Positions 12,371 through 27,139 of a stretch of DNA of 64,000 bases are shown piece by piece. Numbering within the stretch: the stretch's first letter is position 1; every line of letters begins with the position of its first letter. Source of the DNA: Chromobotia macracanthus (Eukaryota; Chordata; Actinopteri; Cypriniformes; Botiidae). The translations under genes and the position numbers were made by a program. The notes below the pieces were generated by a model. It did no database searches and was not told the DNA's origin. It was given only the letters and a program-made list of their open reading frames with translations. The DNA lies in assembly GCA_036877525.1 (NCBI GenBank), contig JAZGTH010000101.1, positions 523,501 through 587,500 of the forward strand, given 5' to 3'.

Positions 12371-15300
12371 TCTGAGTTTTTTAAAAATGCTGATATATGT
12401 GTTTGCCTGCAGGATTCAAAATTGTTTTCTGTCTACACTAACACAGAGGACAACTCCAGGCCACCGCGGCCCGTCTTCTCTGTGGCTGTGAGGGGCCATA
12501 CACGTGTCATATTTTGCCCCGTTTTGAGGGCTCTTCCGTCTGTCTGTGAGACGGATACTGTTCCCAGGCTAGCGGACTAAATTATCCACCACTCCTGTGG
12601 TTCCTCCAGGACCAAACACACAATCAGACTGTGCCATCACAGATGCTGGGCTGTATCCCTCACACCTCTCAAATGCTTTGGAGCACTGTCAAATTCACAC
12701 CGGTGTGAGATAGCCAACAGCATAACTATACTAAAAATACATGCAATTGTAGCATTCAAAGCCATAATTAGCTGATTAATTTCATTAATTTCTCAAATTG
12801 TCTGTCTTTGAGACTAAAAGAAGACTTTTGTATATGTAAGTCCACTGCTTCTCAGACTCCTTTAAGAGTTTCAGAAGAGATCTCAAAAACATCTCCAACT
12901 GCATCTCAGACTTGCAAACTAAAGTGTGCAAAGATTTTAATATGAGTGCAAATGATTCTCAGCAAAAGACCAAAATACCTGAGCTGACTTTTTAACACTA
13001 TACAATGACAACAGTCATCTCGTTTGTTTCTATTTTTATACATCTTACGAGGAACATCTGGGATAAAGTTAAAACATAAACGAAATTTTTAAAAATTAAA
13101 CAGATTTTACTGTTATGCTTCAGATTGGTACAAAATGTGAATATAAAGACAATTTTTTTTGGGGGGAATAATGTGTGCCAATGAATCATCCATCACCAGA
13201 CCAGGAACGAATATTAACAAAGCAATTAGAGTCAATTTTTATTTCATGCTGTCTCTTGAACAACTTAGAATCTTAGAGCAACAGAATTTTCCTCTGAGAA
13301 CTGGTTGTTTTTATTGAATTTCTTATTATGGCATTAGCAACATCACTCACCACAGAATGTTTTATTGTGGTGTCTGTACGGTACAGAAACCATGGAAACA
13401 GATTAAAATAGTATAGTATAAAACTTGTATCGTGTAGCAATTTGGCAACATGTTTGTCCTGCTTAGTTAAATAAAAATACCTACCAAGTTTATAATAAGA
13501 GCCCCTATTTTTAACACTCAGTTGACACCCAGATCAATGGTCAGCCCTCATACCTCTGAGTAGTTCTCAAACACTCATTTTTCATACTGATCTGCTAAGT
13601 GGGTGTGTGTGAGAGTGAGTGTGTGAGTCGTCTTACAGCAGGAGAGATTTCATTATTTCTCCTTCCGTTCCCCATCACACCCCAGCATGCGTTTTCACAC
13701 ATCTCAAATGAGCTTCATTTTAACCTCGCTGAGCGTCTTTGCTGACACGTCACATATTCGCATAGCACATTCCCTCTACCCTGTAATCCCTGAGCTTCTT
13801 CAAACTGTTCCCAGAATGGCTCACAGTGGCCCTTCTGTCCATATAAGAACTATTCAGGGATGTGTGTGTCAAAATCCTGACGGTACAAATTGAGATGAGC
13901 TGCACTCAGCTTATCAATCCAGGATAATATGAATCAGAATCTTTTCAAACTAAACATGTCCTGCAGTTTTTGCCATTGCCATTATTTAAAATATCTGAGA
14001 ACATCTGAAATGGTCGACTAGAAAAACACAAATATTTCCTTTTTATTTCATCAAAACTATGACAACATATTTTCACTCGCCACACATTATATCACCTGTG
14101 TTCAGACCATAACCTCACACCTTTTAAGATTAAAATATAAAGTAAACATAATAAGTAAATGTATAAATATTCATTGCTTTAGGTATTTTAAATGTATTTT
14201 TCTTTCTTATTTTTTTTACTTTTTTTTACTATTTTGTGTTCATTTTCAATTCATTAACTGCTAATATTAAAGTTAACATTTAATGTTATTAATATTCAAT
14301 ATTATACTATAAAAAAGTACTATAAAAACTGTACAGAAATGTTAATATAATAAAATATTTGGCATTGTTTTTGTATCTGACAGTGTTGACTGATATTACA
14401 GTAGGAAAACATTTTGTGATGAAACTGAAACAGGATGTTGCACATCTACAGTTTAGCCTGTTTCGTGGCAGTACACTAGAATCAGTGAGCTCATCATGTC
14501 ATTCCATGCCATTAAAAAAAGAAACACTGAGATTGGAGGAGACACAGTGAGCTCTTTCAGCCAGCAAAGACGTCAAAATGACATCACAAGTGCAGTATGA
14601 AGTAGACAATAGGCCAGAGTTATGACTGGACCTGGGTGATGGTGTTATGGGTCTGGGAGGCCTTGATTGTTAACATTACTCACTAATGTTATTCTGTTGA
14701 ATACTATTGTACTAAAACATCATAAAGCCTTAATATAAAGAGGTAAAGCATAGACAGACGTGAAAAGACAACAGGAGCCAATGAGAAGATTTAGGTTAAA
14801 AATAAAAAATAAAGCTGTAGGCATTGAGAAATATAGCAGAAAGCTCTAATGAAATAGCGTAATAAGGTGCACAAAAGAGCTGGTCATTGAATCATGCCAG
14901 GAATAAATGTTCCAGGCCAGGCTGAGTTAATAACCCATGGTACACAATTTCAGAAGCGTATGAAGGGAAAATAGTTTTTTCTTCATTTCAGATATTAATG
15001 CATTTTCCATTTTATTTATTATTATGTAACATAATGAATACATGAGAACGTTAACAAAGCGACATGTATAGCCTTAGGTTCACATATCTACTTATACTTC
15101 AGGTAAATATTTATAGAAAGTGTAGCTGAAAATTGCGAAATTCTCTTCTCACATGAGGAGATTAATCAAATGGGTTTGTTTAGTTGAAGGTTGGGCTCAA
15201 CTCAATATCCTCAGTATTACCAAAATGGGTAGCAGAAATATTCCATCCAATAACACTGTATTTCTCTATAGCTACAGAATACACTGCGGTGTTTAACTAG

Positions 15301-18061
15301 AAAAAGTAACCAAAAATAAACTAAATTTGGGGCAATAAATCTCTTTCCCGGTAAATCAATAAACAACTTTACTTTGGTAAATGAGTCAACCTTTTCCTGG
15401 TTACATAACTACTGTACTTTCGTCTAGAAAGATCCAACTAATCTATACAACATCAGTAACCTTCAAAAGAAAGGACTTTTCTGGGATATAGTTCAAACTC
15501 TACAGCATGTGTAGAACATGGCACACGTAGAATCAGAGCTGGATCGTGCTTTACACAAATCACGGCAACTTTGAAACATAAACAACAGCCCACTGGAGCT
15601 TAATTTTTATTCAGCTGATGCTAGAGATTAGTTTTCATTTCTTGAAACTGTTATCAGGTATAAAATATGCTTGCCTTAGCAGAGATCCTTCATTATCAGG
15701 TCTGCCTTTGATTATCCTGCGGTGCTGCTGTAATAGATGGGCTACAGTAGCATGTTTCTTCACACTGCATGCATTATGTGTGGCTATTGATTTTTACACA
15801 CTGGGGAGCTCTGTGTGTGTAGGGAAATTTCCTGGTGCTGCTCGCTTCTGTCTAGGAAATGAATGGACTGGGGGGGCATCGCATTCTCTAAATAAGATGT
15901 CTACCCCAAAGGGGAGGTGTGTAAAGAAACTAGCAGTACGCCATTGTTGACTTTCTCAGCCAGTCAAAGGAATCAAACTCTACCATCAACAGAGCCAAGC
16001 AGAACCCATGGGATTATGGGTAATTCTGTCAGATGCTGTGCATTAAAAGGGATTTAATGCATTGAATAACACTCTCCCTGCCAGAATAAAAGGGTTACGC
16101 AAACACAAATATACACACATATGTATACAAAGACTCATGCTTGAATGCATGCCTACATCCTGAATATACATTCTAAGCACTTAGCTTAGACACACACAAA
16201 CATATTAAGATTCAAGCCATTCCTTCAGAAAATAGTTTTTCCCTATCTGAAAGGGTAAAACCATTTCTCCCTCTGATGTCACTCATGACCGAAATGCTAA
16301 TATCAATCACATATCATCTGAAGGTGATAGCTAGCAGACATCAGGAGACAGAAGCAGAAAATGTGTCTGTACACCGTAACATGGCAAAGTCTGCACTAAA
16401 ATGAGAGCTGCACTAAGCCGAGAAAGAAACAAAGAAAGAAAGAGGGAATGAAAGAAAGAGAAAGATTGATTTCTGGGCTTTAACATGCAAATGCCGCATT
16501 TATTACTTTTGGCAGATGGATTAAACTTGTGTATACTTGACAGGTTGTAGCGATGAGATTAAAAAACAACACCAAACGTGAGCATTGCAGAGCTGAACAC
16601 ACACAATCCAATCAGTATCATAGTGCTACACAGTGTGTCACCAGATTCAAATGATCACACATTCACACAGTCATACAATGCTATTGATCCCATTACAATT
16701 ACTGACCCACTGCATGACCTTGACTGCATGACCTTTGCTCTGTATCACCAACATGTACAGTTATGTCATAGAGAGCAGTTTCAAACACCAGCAAAAGCCA
16801 GTGAACCAATCAAACACAAACTAGAATAAGCGTGACCCGTGCTCTCTGTCATCACAGCTCACTGATAGCTGGGCAAACAAACGTCCTTCTGCATTCTTGT
16901 CATTGGACTACTGCTACTTTTAATAAACTGAAGTACATTACAGTAAGTTGAGCTTGACAATTAACTTTAATATTGTAAACAGGCTGTTTTAGCTTGACTA
17001 TCGTATTGTATGTTTCACGTTTAATGTAAATGTTGAAAAGATGATGATCCATATGGAAACACACAATTCAAGTAACTAAACTTATCATTACTTACAATGT
17101 ATAATCTTTATAATGAATCTTTATTCATAAATATATGCCTTTTTGTGATGCGTGTCCCTATCATATTCTATCTAATGCATAGTCTTTATTTGGCAATTTC
17201 CTGTAAATATTAGACAGGCTTTGTGAATTGCTGTTTACAGTGGTACCTACCCTCCCTTGAAACCATTAAATGCTGCTTTCATCCAATCACATCAAACCCA
17301 TTTACTGTGTCTCATCATCCCTGGAAAGTGATGTAGGGCTGTTTAGATGAACTTGTCAGTGATGAATTGTACATTAAAAAACATCAATAATTCTACCCTA
17401 TGGTCGCTGCTGTTGATGAATGATAAAGCGTAAGTTTCTTTACCCTGCTACTCAAGCCTTCTTGCTCTGTGAACATGGAATTGTGAAAAATGTCTATGAC
17501 GTGAAATGACATTTCCATCTGCAATTATGAATAAACACACACTGCATTTAGCCCGTCATCAGTCTAAATTCCAAACCATGACAGCACATTTCCCATAATG
17601 CACCTGTGCATAATACAGTGGAATGCTCTAACAATCTCTCCTGGAGAGCAGTATGCATGTCATAGGTGGGATGTGTTGGTATGCATGAGGGTTATGCCTG
17701 GCACTGTAATGTAGGATGGGGGGTGGAGGGGATTCTGCGATACACTACCCAGGCAAAAGTCAAAATCTCAGGCAAAAGTCAAAGGTCGACATCACAGTGA
17801 TCTGTAGCCTAAGCTCCAGTAGGGTCCTTTACCCCCTACTGTTGTGCCTATAACGCAGTCTCCATATGCATTTAACACAGAATAACCATTCAGCATGTGA
17901 AGCCAAATACAAGGATCTCATTTGAAAGGGCCAAAAACACTGGCTTTGGTGCATGGCCTGATACTTCCTTACTGACCTTCTGAATAACCTTAATTGGTAA
18001 AGAAAGAAAGTGTCTCACACTTTTGCTTCACAATGTTCAAACAAGAACTTGTTTTGTAAGG

Positions 18062-18261
18062 TGGTTCCATAAAGCTTTCTGTTTCAGCAAAGGTTCTTTG
18101 TAATGTAAAAGGTGTTATTTAGACCATTAAAAGGTCAGAAAGAATGCTTTAAGAACCTTTGACTGAAAGGTTCTTCTATAGGTCTTCTAGGTTACTTCTA
18201 ATGGTTCTTCTGTTGCATCACTGTAAAGAACCTTTTAAGAACCTTTATTTTTAATAGTGTA
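18062..18261. mobile_element. MITE-like element of the AAAGGTTC family, probably 5' truncated
   Basis: The 3' end reads GTAAAGAACCTTTTAAGAAC, then CTTTATTTTTAATAGTGTA, the same terminus as the copy at 29.48 kb. Inside are repeated AGGTTCTT/AAGAACC blocks. The opposite terminus is not recognisable. Confidence 0.55.
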
Positions 18262-18882
18262 TTTAGTAAGGATATAAAAAACATATAAAACTTGTTAAAA
18301 AGAGCAGAAACTGATCAGACCAGAGCTTCAACCAAAGGCTTAAGGCTCTGTAAGAGCTTTCTGGTAAAACTTGTAACAATATTAATACCAGCTGCAATGC
18401 TTGCCCTACACACAACACAGCACCAAAGCGCTATAGCTTGGTGCTTTGCTCCATAAGTTCAATGCACTAGCAAGCAAATTTTGTTAGAGCCTTCTGCCTC
18501 CCTCTCCAACCTCTACTGGAAAACAGGTGGACAGCATGAATCTAAGAGGCTTGAAATGAGACACTTTTTCTTAAATTGCTTTTGATCCATCAGAAATAAA
18601 TGTATAGAAGGTGTACTCTTATTCGCTGCATGCTGAAATATCAGCATCAAATTAGGCACAATTTTGTGGATGGCAGTTCCATCAAGGACTTTTTAAAAGA
18701 AGCACAGGAAGAGGGCTCAGATCCTGCCCCTTCCAGGAAATCTTCCACTGCCTGCCATATGCATTTACCCTCTAATAGCAAATCAATTTCTCTGGAGGCT
18801 TTATTGTGTAATGGATTCTGCTGAAACGCAACCTCCATTGCTCTCCCCCCAGTTCTCCCAGTGCTCTCTTCTTTTTCTAACC

Positions 18883-18884
<2 letters not shown>

Positions 18885-18928
<44 letters not shown>
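18885..18928. repeat. (CT)22 microsatellite
   Basis: Uninterrupted CT units; purine-rich on the dlg2 sense strand. Confidence 0.95.
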
Positions 18929-18932
<4 letters not shown>

Positions 18933-20303
18933 CTTCTGCCTGTGGTGGGTAATTTGAGGTGTTAATTGCAGTGAAGTTATTGTGCCCTGTCAGCTTTAAA
19001 AAAGAAAATGAGGAAAGCCACTTTAAGATGCAGACACTTGTATGCAGATGGAGCTCTCCATGGTGCTGCAATGCTATCTTGTGCAAATGATACGTCTTAA
19101 AGAGAATTGGTAGCTCTCTCTTGACCAGTTATTCTTGGAGTCACTTTAAACTGCACTAAAACTGAGTTAAATCACCATTGCACCAGTTCATCCTCCACAA
19201 TCATCTAAACTGCAGGGAACACATACAGTCTATTTAAATTACCAATGACTCATTGTTAAACACAGCTACTTTCGCTGGAGAAAAGGTTTAAGGGCATTGT
19301 GCTTTTTTGGGGGTCATAAATTGTTCCTCTGTTAACGGGTTTTCAGGTGCATCATGGGAGATGGTGGACGGGACTTTAACACTCCAACACAAATCAGGGA
19401 TCACGAGAGCAAATTGGTGTGCACAGAAGCAGAGAACGAAGCCAATAAGAGCTTTGGTGTAAGATATTACAGAAAGTTAAGGACAGAAAGAGATTAAGAT
19501 CTCAGCAGACTTATAATTCCTTTTTTTCACCAGTATTCCATTCTTTACCAGTAAGACAGTTTAATTGCATAGTCAGCATAATCATTTAAAATCACACATA
19601 TCAGAAACTATGAAAAATATTCTGTCTCTCTCTGTCTGGGCAACATTGTAATACTGAATTTAAAGTTATGTTCTACTCCCATTATAGCGAATGAAATAGT
19701 GGCCCTTACTCTGAAAAAGCTAGCTCTAATCTTTGGCATATTTCTAAAGGTTTTTTTATTTTAAAACAGTGTGCATATGCTGCCATATAATGAGCTAAGC
19801 AGAAACAATGCACGCACATGCTCTCAGTCAGGTCCTGGAGGTCCAAAACCCTGTCAGCATTACTACTTCACAATTTCACTGCTGTTTAGCGCTTTCTGTG
19901 CAGCATAACCCTGTTAGAGCTACTTACACTCATTACAGATACCAGGTTAAGGTCACGCACGCGCACACACACACAAACAAGGTCAGAGACAAGCGTGGGT
20001 CTGATTATTAAAAACATTTCAGTCAGGCACATCTGTTACCAAGCAACTGCCTGGATCTGACTGCATTCATGGGTTTTAAAAGAGGAGAGACTTTAGGATG
20101 GTAGAACACAATAATAAGCATCATTTGTCTATAAAATGTCAATGCTGGGATCCACACTCTAAGAAAATCTTAACAAATATAGTGAGACAGGTGAGACTTT
20201 ATAGGAAAGAAGCAAACATACCTTTAATCATAGGGCCAAGTTCAACATATTACCAAAACTTTTTACATCATTGATTTGACCCAAGCAGACCATTTCACCA
20301 GCA

Positions 20304-20510
20304 TTAAGGTACAGTTCACACACAAAGTTAATTCTGTCATTTACTCACCCTCATGCCATTTTAGTACAGTACAGTGATGTTAGTGGAATGCTTTATCAGC
20401 GGAACATTCCTAGGTCTGACATCTTTAGCCTTCCATGAAAGAAAGTCATATGGATTTGAAACAAGTCTGATAAACAATGACATCTTTTTTTGGGGGTGCT
20501 ACCCCTTTAA
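20304..20510. mobile_element. MITE-like element, same family as 34.67 kb
   Basis: The 5' end reads TTAAGGTACAGTTCAC and continues ATTCTGTCATTTACTCACCC. The 3' end, GGGGGTGCTACCCCTTTAA, is its inverted partner. It is shorter than the 34.67 kb copy and so probably internally deleted. Confidence 0.6.
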
Positions 20511-22430
20511 GAAACTTTCATTTGGGTCTATTACTTTAAAAACTGTTTTGGAATCTGTCCTTTGTTGTCTGGCATAGCAGGGAAGAAGGATGAATTTCAA
20601 ACAGTCTGTGAGGGTTGAACGCCAAGATATTTCTTTTTTATAATCCCCCTTCTCCTTAATCTGCAATTTAGGAGACAGTTTAGTATTCACATCACTCTGT
20701 TTGCTTTGGTTATGAATGACCTTCACCAGCATATGTGTGAGGAAGACATACAAAGATAGAGATAGCTAAAGAAGGATCACAAGAGGTGATCCTTTTGCCT
20801 TGATAAAAACACTACACCTTCTCCACCTCTCACAATGCTCAATATGGTGACTGTTGGCAGGGATGTCCTTAATTGCATTTTTAAATAAAAATTAACTGAT
20901 TTTTTTGCATGATCATTTTCATGATCAATCTATAATGTTGTTGTTGTTGCTTTTCTTTGGCTTCACCTTGGTAAGTGGATACATGCAGTTTTTTTACAAT
21001 GTATTGTGTGATTGAAATATAATAACAACACATTTTTTTCCTAATCGAGTAGCAAGCTGCCCAGAGGCCTTATCAAAATGTCCGGAATGGATGTGCTCCA
21101 ATAGTCATGCTTTACTCTATTCTAAAACATACAATACAGTAGGCATTTGAATGAAGTATCAGGTTCTATAATTTGTAAAGCTTTGTGAAACAAGGAAACA
21201 ACAAAAAAGAGAAACAGATGTCCAACACAAATGACTTTCTCTGCAGTCAGCTCTGTAAACCTCTAAAAGTGAGCCCTCTTCCCACAAATTTGTCCCAGCC
21301 AACAGATGTTGAGTGTATTTAAATAACTAATCCCACGATTCATATTCTGTGAATCAATTTCCCTGAAATACATTTTTATGATAGAATATTTTTTTCTTAT
21401 CAGGAGAAAATTGTCTATGCTTTAATAATCAGTCTAGCTCTGCAATTTTAGGGTGGCAGAGCACCACAAGGTCTCTAATCATTTTTGAGATAAAAACATC
21501 TCTAAATTCTGTATTCACAGGTAACACACAGGTGCATCGACAGTTCAAGGTGAAGTGTGTATTTATTAAAATGCCAAATTTCTTCCTCTTGTCCCAGTTC
21601 AAAGTGCAGACGACTACAGTGCATGTAATGTATTAGCAGAGAGTATGAAAACTGTGGCTCTGCGGCACTTTTAAACATCCATGTCAACTTCTGGCTCAAC
21701 CAATGGCGTGACAGCAGGACTACCTGTTAGTGTGGCAGATGGGGAGGAAGGGACTCTAGGTGTTTGGCAACATTGATTAATTTTCCTATTTCATTTGGTG
21801 CCCACAGTAGCAAAAAAATCTCACCTCAGCTTTTATACAAAAAAGAAGTGTTTCTTATGAGCTAGTTAACAGGCCAAGAGTCTATTCAAAAAATCATTCA
21901 CTGGCAAAACAGATAAATAAAAGAACTGCTTTCTGTCCACACTACATAAAAAAACATACCTGCTCCCCATAACCCTTAAACTGTTCTCGATATGAAGCAA
22001 AACCTTTTGTCTCTGCGAGTGTGTAAAGGTGTGTGTGTGCTTTGCAAACATCATGAGTCGTGACTCCTAAAACCTCTTGAAAACACAGAGTCTTTGCACA
22101 GAGTAATGAGTTCATCTTTTTTCGAATAAGACCCCGGGGCCAATTTCATTAAGCTCATGCCTCCAGGCAGACATAAGCGCTTTAGTTAAAGCGATGTGAC
22201 AAAAATGAGAAGACCTGAAAACAATTAGTATGCTAATGGAACAAATTCTTCTCTTTGACTTCCTGTTACATGCACTGAGAAAACAATACCTGTGAGTTGT
22301 AGATATTCCGTCCTTGTAGAGATGCAACCAGGGCAAAACAGCACCCTGCATACTGAATGTGAACAACAAAATATGAGCGTTGCTAGCCTGTGCAAAATTA
22401 ATGAACCGTGCTAGCATGTTGCATAGCTCT

Positions 22431-22545
22431 GCTATGTGGTTTCTATAATATTCCGTTATGGTTTCAAGAACGTTGTTAAGAGGTTGCTAAGGAGTTCTGT
22501 GTGGTTGCCAGGGAATTGCTAGGTGATTGCTAGTGTGTTCTGGGT
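22431..22545. repeat. GGTTGCTA-rich degenerate repeat
   Basis: Contains AGAGGTTGCTAAGG, TGTGGTTGCCAGGG, AATTGCTAGG and TGATTGCTAG in series. This is a degenerate minisatellite-like pattern frequent in cyprinid introns. Confidence 0.5.
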
Positions 22546-23710
22546 AAGTAGAGTCTATTGCAAGCCAGTAAAAACACACCTCTATTTAATAAACTACACG
22601 ATTTGATGCATCATTCATAAACGGTGTGGATTAGGTTAAATTCCATAGTTTAATACTATTTTAGAGTTTAGAGCAATTTCAGTTTGCTCACACCTCTAAC
22701 CCTAACTATAAGCAAAATTTAATAGTGAGGTCTGCATAGAAAAGCGACACAATGTTTTTCCTATGCACATTATTTTGATAAAGATTTTAACAGTAACACA
22801 CTCAAACAGTAATACATTTCATATTAATTAATGTATCTAGGTCTTTCCGCATTCTTTTTTGTGTGAGATAATTGCCTGATCTTTAATTCCACCCAGAGCT
22901 TGTCTCCCAGACAATCAGCCCAGTCCTGTAGTGTGACCTGTGTGCAGACAGATCCTTGACTCTAAAATAATCATTTCACCGGGGAGCTGAGATAACCAAA
23001 CAATCACCATTAACCTGAGCCCTTCCTGTCTTTCACCACCTTTATGCAACGTGCTCTCTCAGGAAGAAAAAGCTCTTCAATCACATTGAATCTGCTAATA
23101 AATATCATGCTTCTCTCCCCTGCTGTGCTCATTAAAAACCGCAGATTCGCTCGCTCGTCTCGTCTGGTGGACGGCTAATATGCGAGCTAGAAGGTGTGTG
23201 TTCGTTTTCGGTGGTTATGCTATTCGATAATTAAGCCTGGAAATCAATACTGAACCATCCACCTGTCAAGCTAGCAGTACAATCAGCACATTGTGTTAAA
23301 GCAGCTTTTCAGTAGGTGGACTGGGGCTGAAGACAGACGATGGGCGTACGAGCTGATTCACAATGTTTAGCCCTGCAGTGATTCAGCAGGAGAATAATGG
23401 AGCTACATTTCTCGCTCACCTCTTGGCACGGAAGACTAACACTCACTCTTCCTGAGCCGCAAGGGGACAGCGGGGCTGGAAATTACATGCAAAGGAAGTC
23501 GATAGAGATTTAATCAACACGTTTTTCTGTTGAATAGAATGCATCGAGACTGAGAGCTCTTACTAGTCTCGAGTAGCCAGACTTTTGATTATAGGCATAA
23601 AGTCTGGTGCACATTGTAGCTTATTCTGGCTAGGAGCTGCCCGGTTAGAGAAAAGCTAGTTTACCGTGCTTCAACAAACACCCACTTCCAACAGAAGGGA
23701 AAGAAATACT

Positions 23711-23988
23711 TCATTCAAAAACAAAACAAGTGTAAATTCTGTCATAATTTATTCACTTTCATCTGTGTGGCCTTCTGTCTTCAGTGGAACACAAAATGCA
23801 TATTAGTTACTGACCAGTCCAGTCACGATTCATTTTCATTGCATTTTTTCACATAATTAAAGTAAATGTGAACTTGTCAGTACCTCAAAAAAAACATTTC
23901 CTTGGCGCACGCAAGCCATACAGGTTTACAAGAGTGATTAAATTATGCCTGATAAGAATGATCTTTATTTTTGGGTGAGCCATTTTGG
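23711..23988. mobile_element. Diverged MITE-like element, same family
   Basis: The segment holds the family's internal motif AAATTCTGTCATAATTTATTC, split here by drift, plus GTGGAACACAAAATG and the terminal TTTATTTTTGGGTGAGCCAT. The ends have decayed, so the borders are estimates. Confidence 0.45.
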
Positions 23989-26145
23989 TGCCCTTTTGGG
24001 GCAGTGTGAAAATGACAGTTAAGTATTTCGGTATACTTCAGTATGTCAGTCAGAACCAGCCTCATAATGACTATCTGATGTTTTTAAATGAGGAAATCTG
24101 ACATCGGATGCATCCCCAAGTTTGGTTCCTAAACAGCACCTCAACTTATTCACCAAAGCTACTTTATGTTGTATTGTTTGTCTGGAGATTAACTTCCTCA
24201 GTCAGACCTGAGACGTGAGAGCTCTACACACTGAAGCTGTTAGCTAATTTTCTGTGGAGTGTCCCTGGTGTAAGCGGGGAGACTTGGAGAGGATGGACTG
24301 TCATGTTGACGGTCTACTGAGGCTGTAGCATTAGCACAAGTGACAGTCTGAAAAGAACAAAAGGATGGGTAAAGTGTAAGTGTGTTTACTTCTGTTTGTG
24401 TGTGTGTGCATTAGAGGACTTGAAGGGCCTGCAAGCCAGTGTGGTACCAGAAGAAACCAAAACACAAACTGTACCTGTCACACAGACTGTGTGCTATCAC
24501 TTACTGCTAATGCGAGAACATGAAGATCTTTCAAAAAACACTGCGCATGCAGACACATTAGAATACAGTCACACACACATACACACACAAACACACAGTC
24601 TGCTTTCCAAGGTCTACATATCCAAACAGATCATCAAAATATCAGCAGCGATCACTTTGAACAACACATTCCCCTAAAAACAGACATCACAGGTAAAATA
24701 ACGCAAAAGACAGAAAACACAAAAATTGATTTTGTTTACACCAACCATATTTACGAAAAACAAATGTGATTTCATGGCACAAATGGGTGTTCTTCAAAGG
24801 GAGGTTCTGTTTGAAGATCTAGGAGTCTGTTATTTCAGACCCTCTGAAGAACTTCATGCTGATGTCAGTGTCATGTGGAACATTGGTGTGTAATGCTCCT
24901 CAGCACAGATGAACCAACACCACGACAACAAAACAACGAGGAAGGAAGACACATTCAAAATGAAAAGCACAAACTTGCCAGGTAGTTTGCTGCGGTCACC
25001 CCTGGGTATGTTAGATCAAACCGGGTAACCAGCGCAGGCTGCAGACGAGAAAATACAAAACAGGGTCACCAGAACGTCACCTGGGCTTAGGGAGGGAAGA
25101 GAGTGAAGAAGGGATATGAGAGATGGGTGGAGATACATGGAAGGAGAAAGTAAAAAAGAGAACAAGAGAAGGAAAGGGAGATGGTTGGGTGAGGATGCGG
25201 AGATGAGGCTGTTATTCTAAGGTTATTTTGTCTCCCAACCTCGATGATGACCCTCTGAACCTTTCAAGACGGACACCAGAAAAAAAACACAAGGTGAAGT
25301 TCTCACACCTGGGTCTGTGGAACAGGAAGTGAGAGGAATTGCTGAGCTGAGAATGATGTTGAATTTTTTACTATAGCTACATATAGGGCAAAAGAATGAT
25401 CAGAGTGAGAGATTTGGAAGGCACATTAAAAAATCTCATCAGTCTCTCTAAGGACACATTTATAAATCTTATCAGGTGTCTTTCATAATGCCTAGTTGCC
25501 ACGGATACCCAAAATGAAATTTGAAAGCTTAAAACTCCCCAGAAATGTCAGTCACTTTAGCATTTTTATCTTTAAAGTTCAATAATTGGATTCAAACATT
25601 ATTATGAAGATGAATATTTTGAAAATCAAATGCGTATTTTTCACAAAAATGACTTTTCTGTTATTCACGTCTTTGCTTCTTAGGTACTTTAGTTTCTGTC
25701 ATAGTGTTAGATGCAGCTTGGAGAATAAATATTAATTACACTAACTGATTTGCTGAAACACGGGAGATGGAAGGTGAATGCTTGTTGCAGACTATCTTAA
25801 ATCATCATTTTATGTGCCTGGATGTCTTTATGTGTCTGGATTTCATTCTCACTTCGGCCAAGTGAAATAAAACTCATTGTGTGTGTGGGGAGGGTGGTGT
25901 CGTATCTGAGTGAATGTGTTTTTACAAAATGCTCATGTTCTTGTAACACAACAAGAGTTTTTGGTAAGAAATCACGTCTCTGGGAAGGAGGTTGTTTTTT
26001 TAAACGTTATCTGAAATGCCTCTTGGAAAAATAGAATGATTCAGGGTTTGAAACACTGTCTGCCCAAGAGATATGAATGCAGAATTCTGATCATCCCAAC
26101 ACCTCACACATTTCTGTACACTCTGGAATAAAACACATACGCTTC

Positions 26146-26165
26146 AAATCAAATCAAATCAAATC
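26146..26165. repeat. (AAATC)4 tandem repeat
   Basis: Four perfect pentamers. Confidence 0.9.
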
Positions 26166-26977
26166 AATAGCATAGAGCTTCCGGATCTCCAGCCAATTAA
26201 ATGTTAATGTCTGTCTGGAAGAGAACGTGTGTCCTGCAGAGTCATATCTGATCATGGCCTTCAAATCTGTGAAAATGTGTTATATGTTCTGTGCATATAC
26301 AATAATGAGTTGTTAAAATGTGCCTGAAACCTTCATATTTTAAAGAAAACTTTTTAACAATCCCAAAAACATGAAACGTTTAGTAAATTACTATATAATT
26401 TGCTAATACACTATTGTAATGTTTATAATAATATACACTATTACAAAAATCACTACTATATATTCATAATTATTTTTGATTACTTTACTGTGCACATATT
26501 TTAAAATCATTCAGTACTAAAAGCATGAAGTCCTGCCACTGTCAGTCTGCTTTAAAACTGATAACTGAGCTCCATCTAGTGTTGGAAAATGATCTTACAA
26601 CATTATAATATGCAGTGCTAAGGTATTATTTGTAGTGTATCAAAAAGCTAAAAATACTAAAAAAATATACTATTAATACATTTGCTGAATTGTTTTCCCA
26701 TAAAAACACAGACAATAAGATTTAATTCATGCACCAGAAATGATTAGGAGATGCCAGGGGATGGGAATAGTAGAAAAATTAATAAATAAAAACATGACAG
26801 ATTCTCTTTATATCATTTTGAATGAGTGTGAATGAAGACATGAAATGAAAACACTCACAAAGAGGCATTCAGTCAAACACACAAATGCACAGATGATAAG
26901 ATGAGAGAGACAGTGGAGTGAGGAGGGTTGTCGTGACAGCAGGCTCTGATCGGGTGGCCCCTGAAAGGGTGACTTAC

Positions 26978-27139
26978 CTTAAGCGGTGAAATGTGAGAGT
27001 GGGAGACATAGCCGTGCACATTCTCAATCTCTGAAAGGTTCTTCTCTGACACATGCACCAGCTCTGGTGCTCGAACCTCATTGGTAAGCCTAGGAAAACC
27101 ATGTTCCGGAGGTGGGGAATCATCATCCTGATATCGGTA
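26978..27139 (-). CDS. dlg2: dlg2 shared internal exon before PDZ1 (54 codons)
   Basis: On the minus strand a pyrimidine-rich acceptor (CTTTCTC then a T run, ending ATATAG at 27140) opens an exon of exactly 162 nt. It starts with YRYQDDD and ends at SHISPLK, followed by a perfect GTAAGT donor. Both ends are phase 0. The middle carries PELVHVSEKNLSEIENVHGY, which is diagnostic of the DLG1/DLG2 segment between the variable N-terminus and PDZ1. PRLT.EVR.PELVHV and HGYV...SHISPLK agree best with DLG2; DLG1 is the main alternative, being similarly close over these 54 residues. The DLG2-specific alpha and beta starts upstream decide the matter. Every upstream alternative start in this window can splice in frame to this exon. 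The next exon (ASPAP... towards PDZ1 in mammals) is not in the window. Confidence 0.95.

Larger units (their letters stand above)
12371..26977 (-). other. dlg2 intron after the shared exon
   Basis: About 14.6 kb of AT-rich intron with no additional exon that I can support. It holds MITE-like elements (18.06-18.26, 20.30-20.51, 23.71-23.99 kb), a long CT microsatellite at 18.89 kb, a GGTTGCTA-rich repeat at 22.4 kb and an AAATC pentamer run at 26.15 kb. Complex stretches near 22.86-23.06 and 23.13-23.24 kb are not obviously repetitive and may be conserved non-coding DNA. Confidence 0.5.
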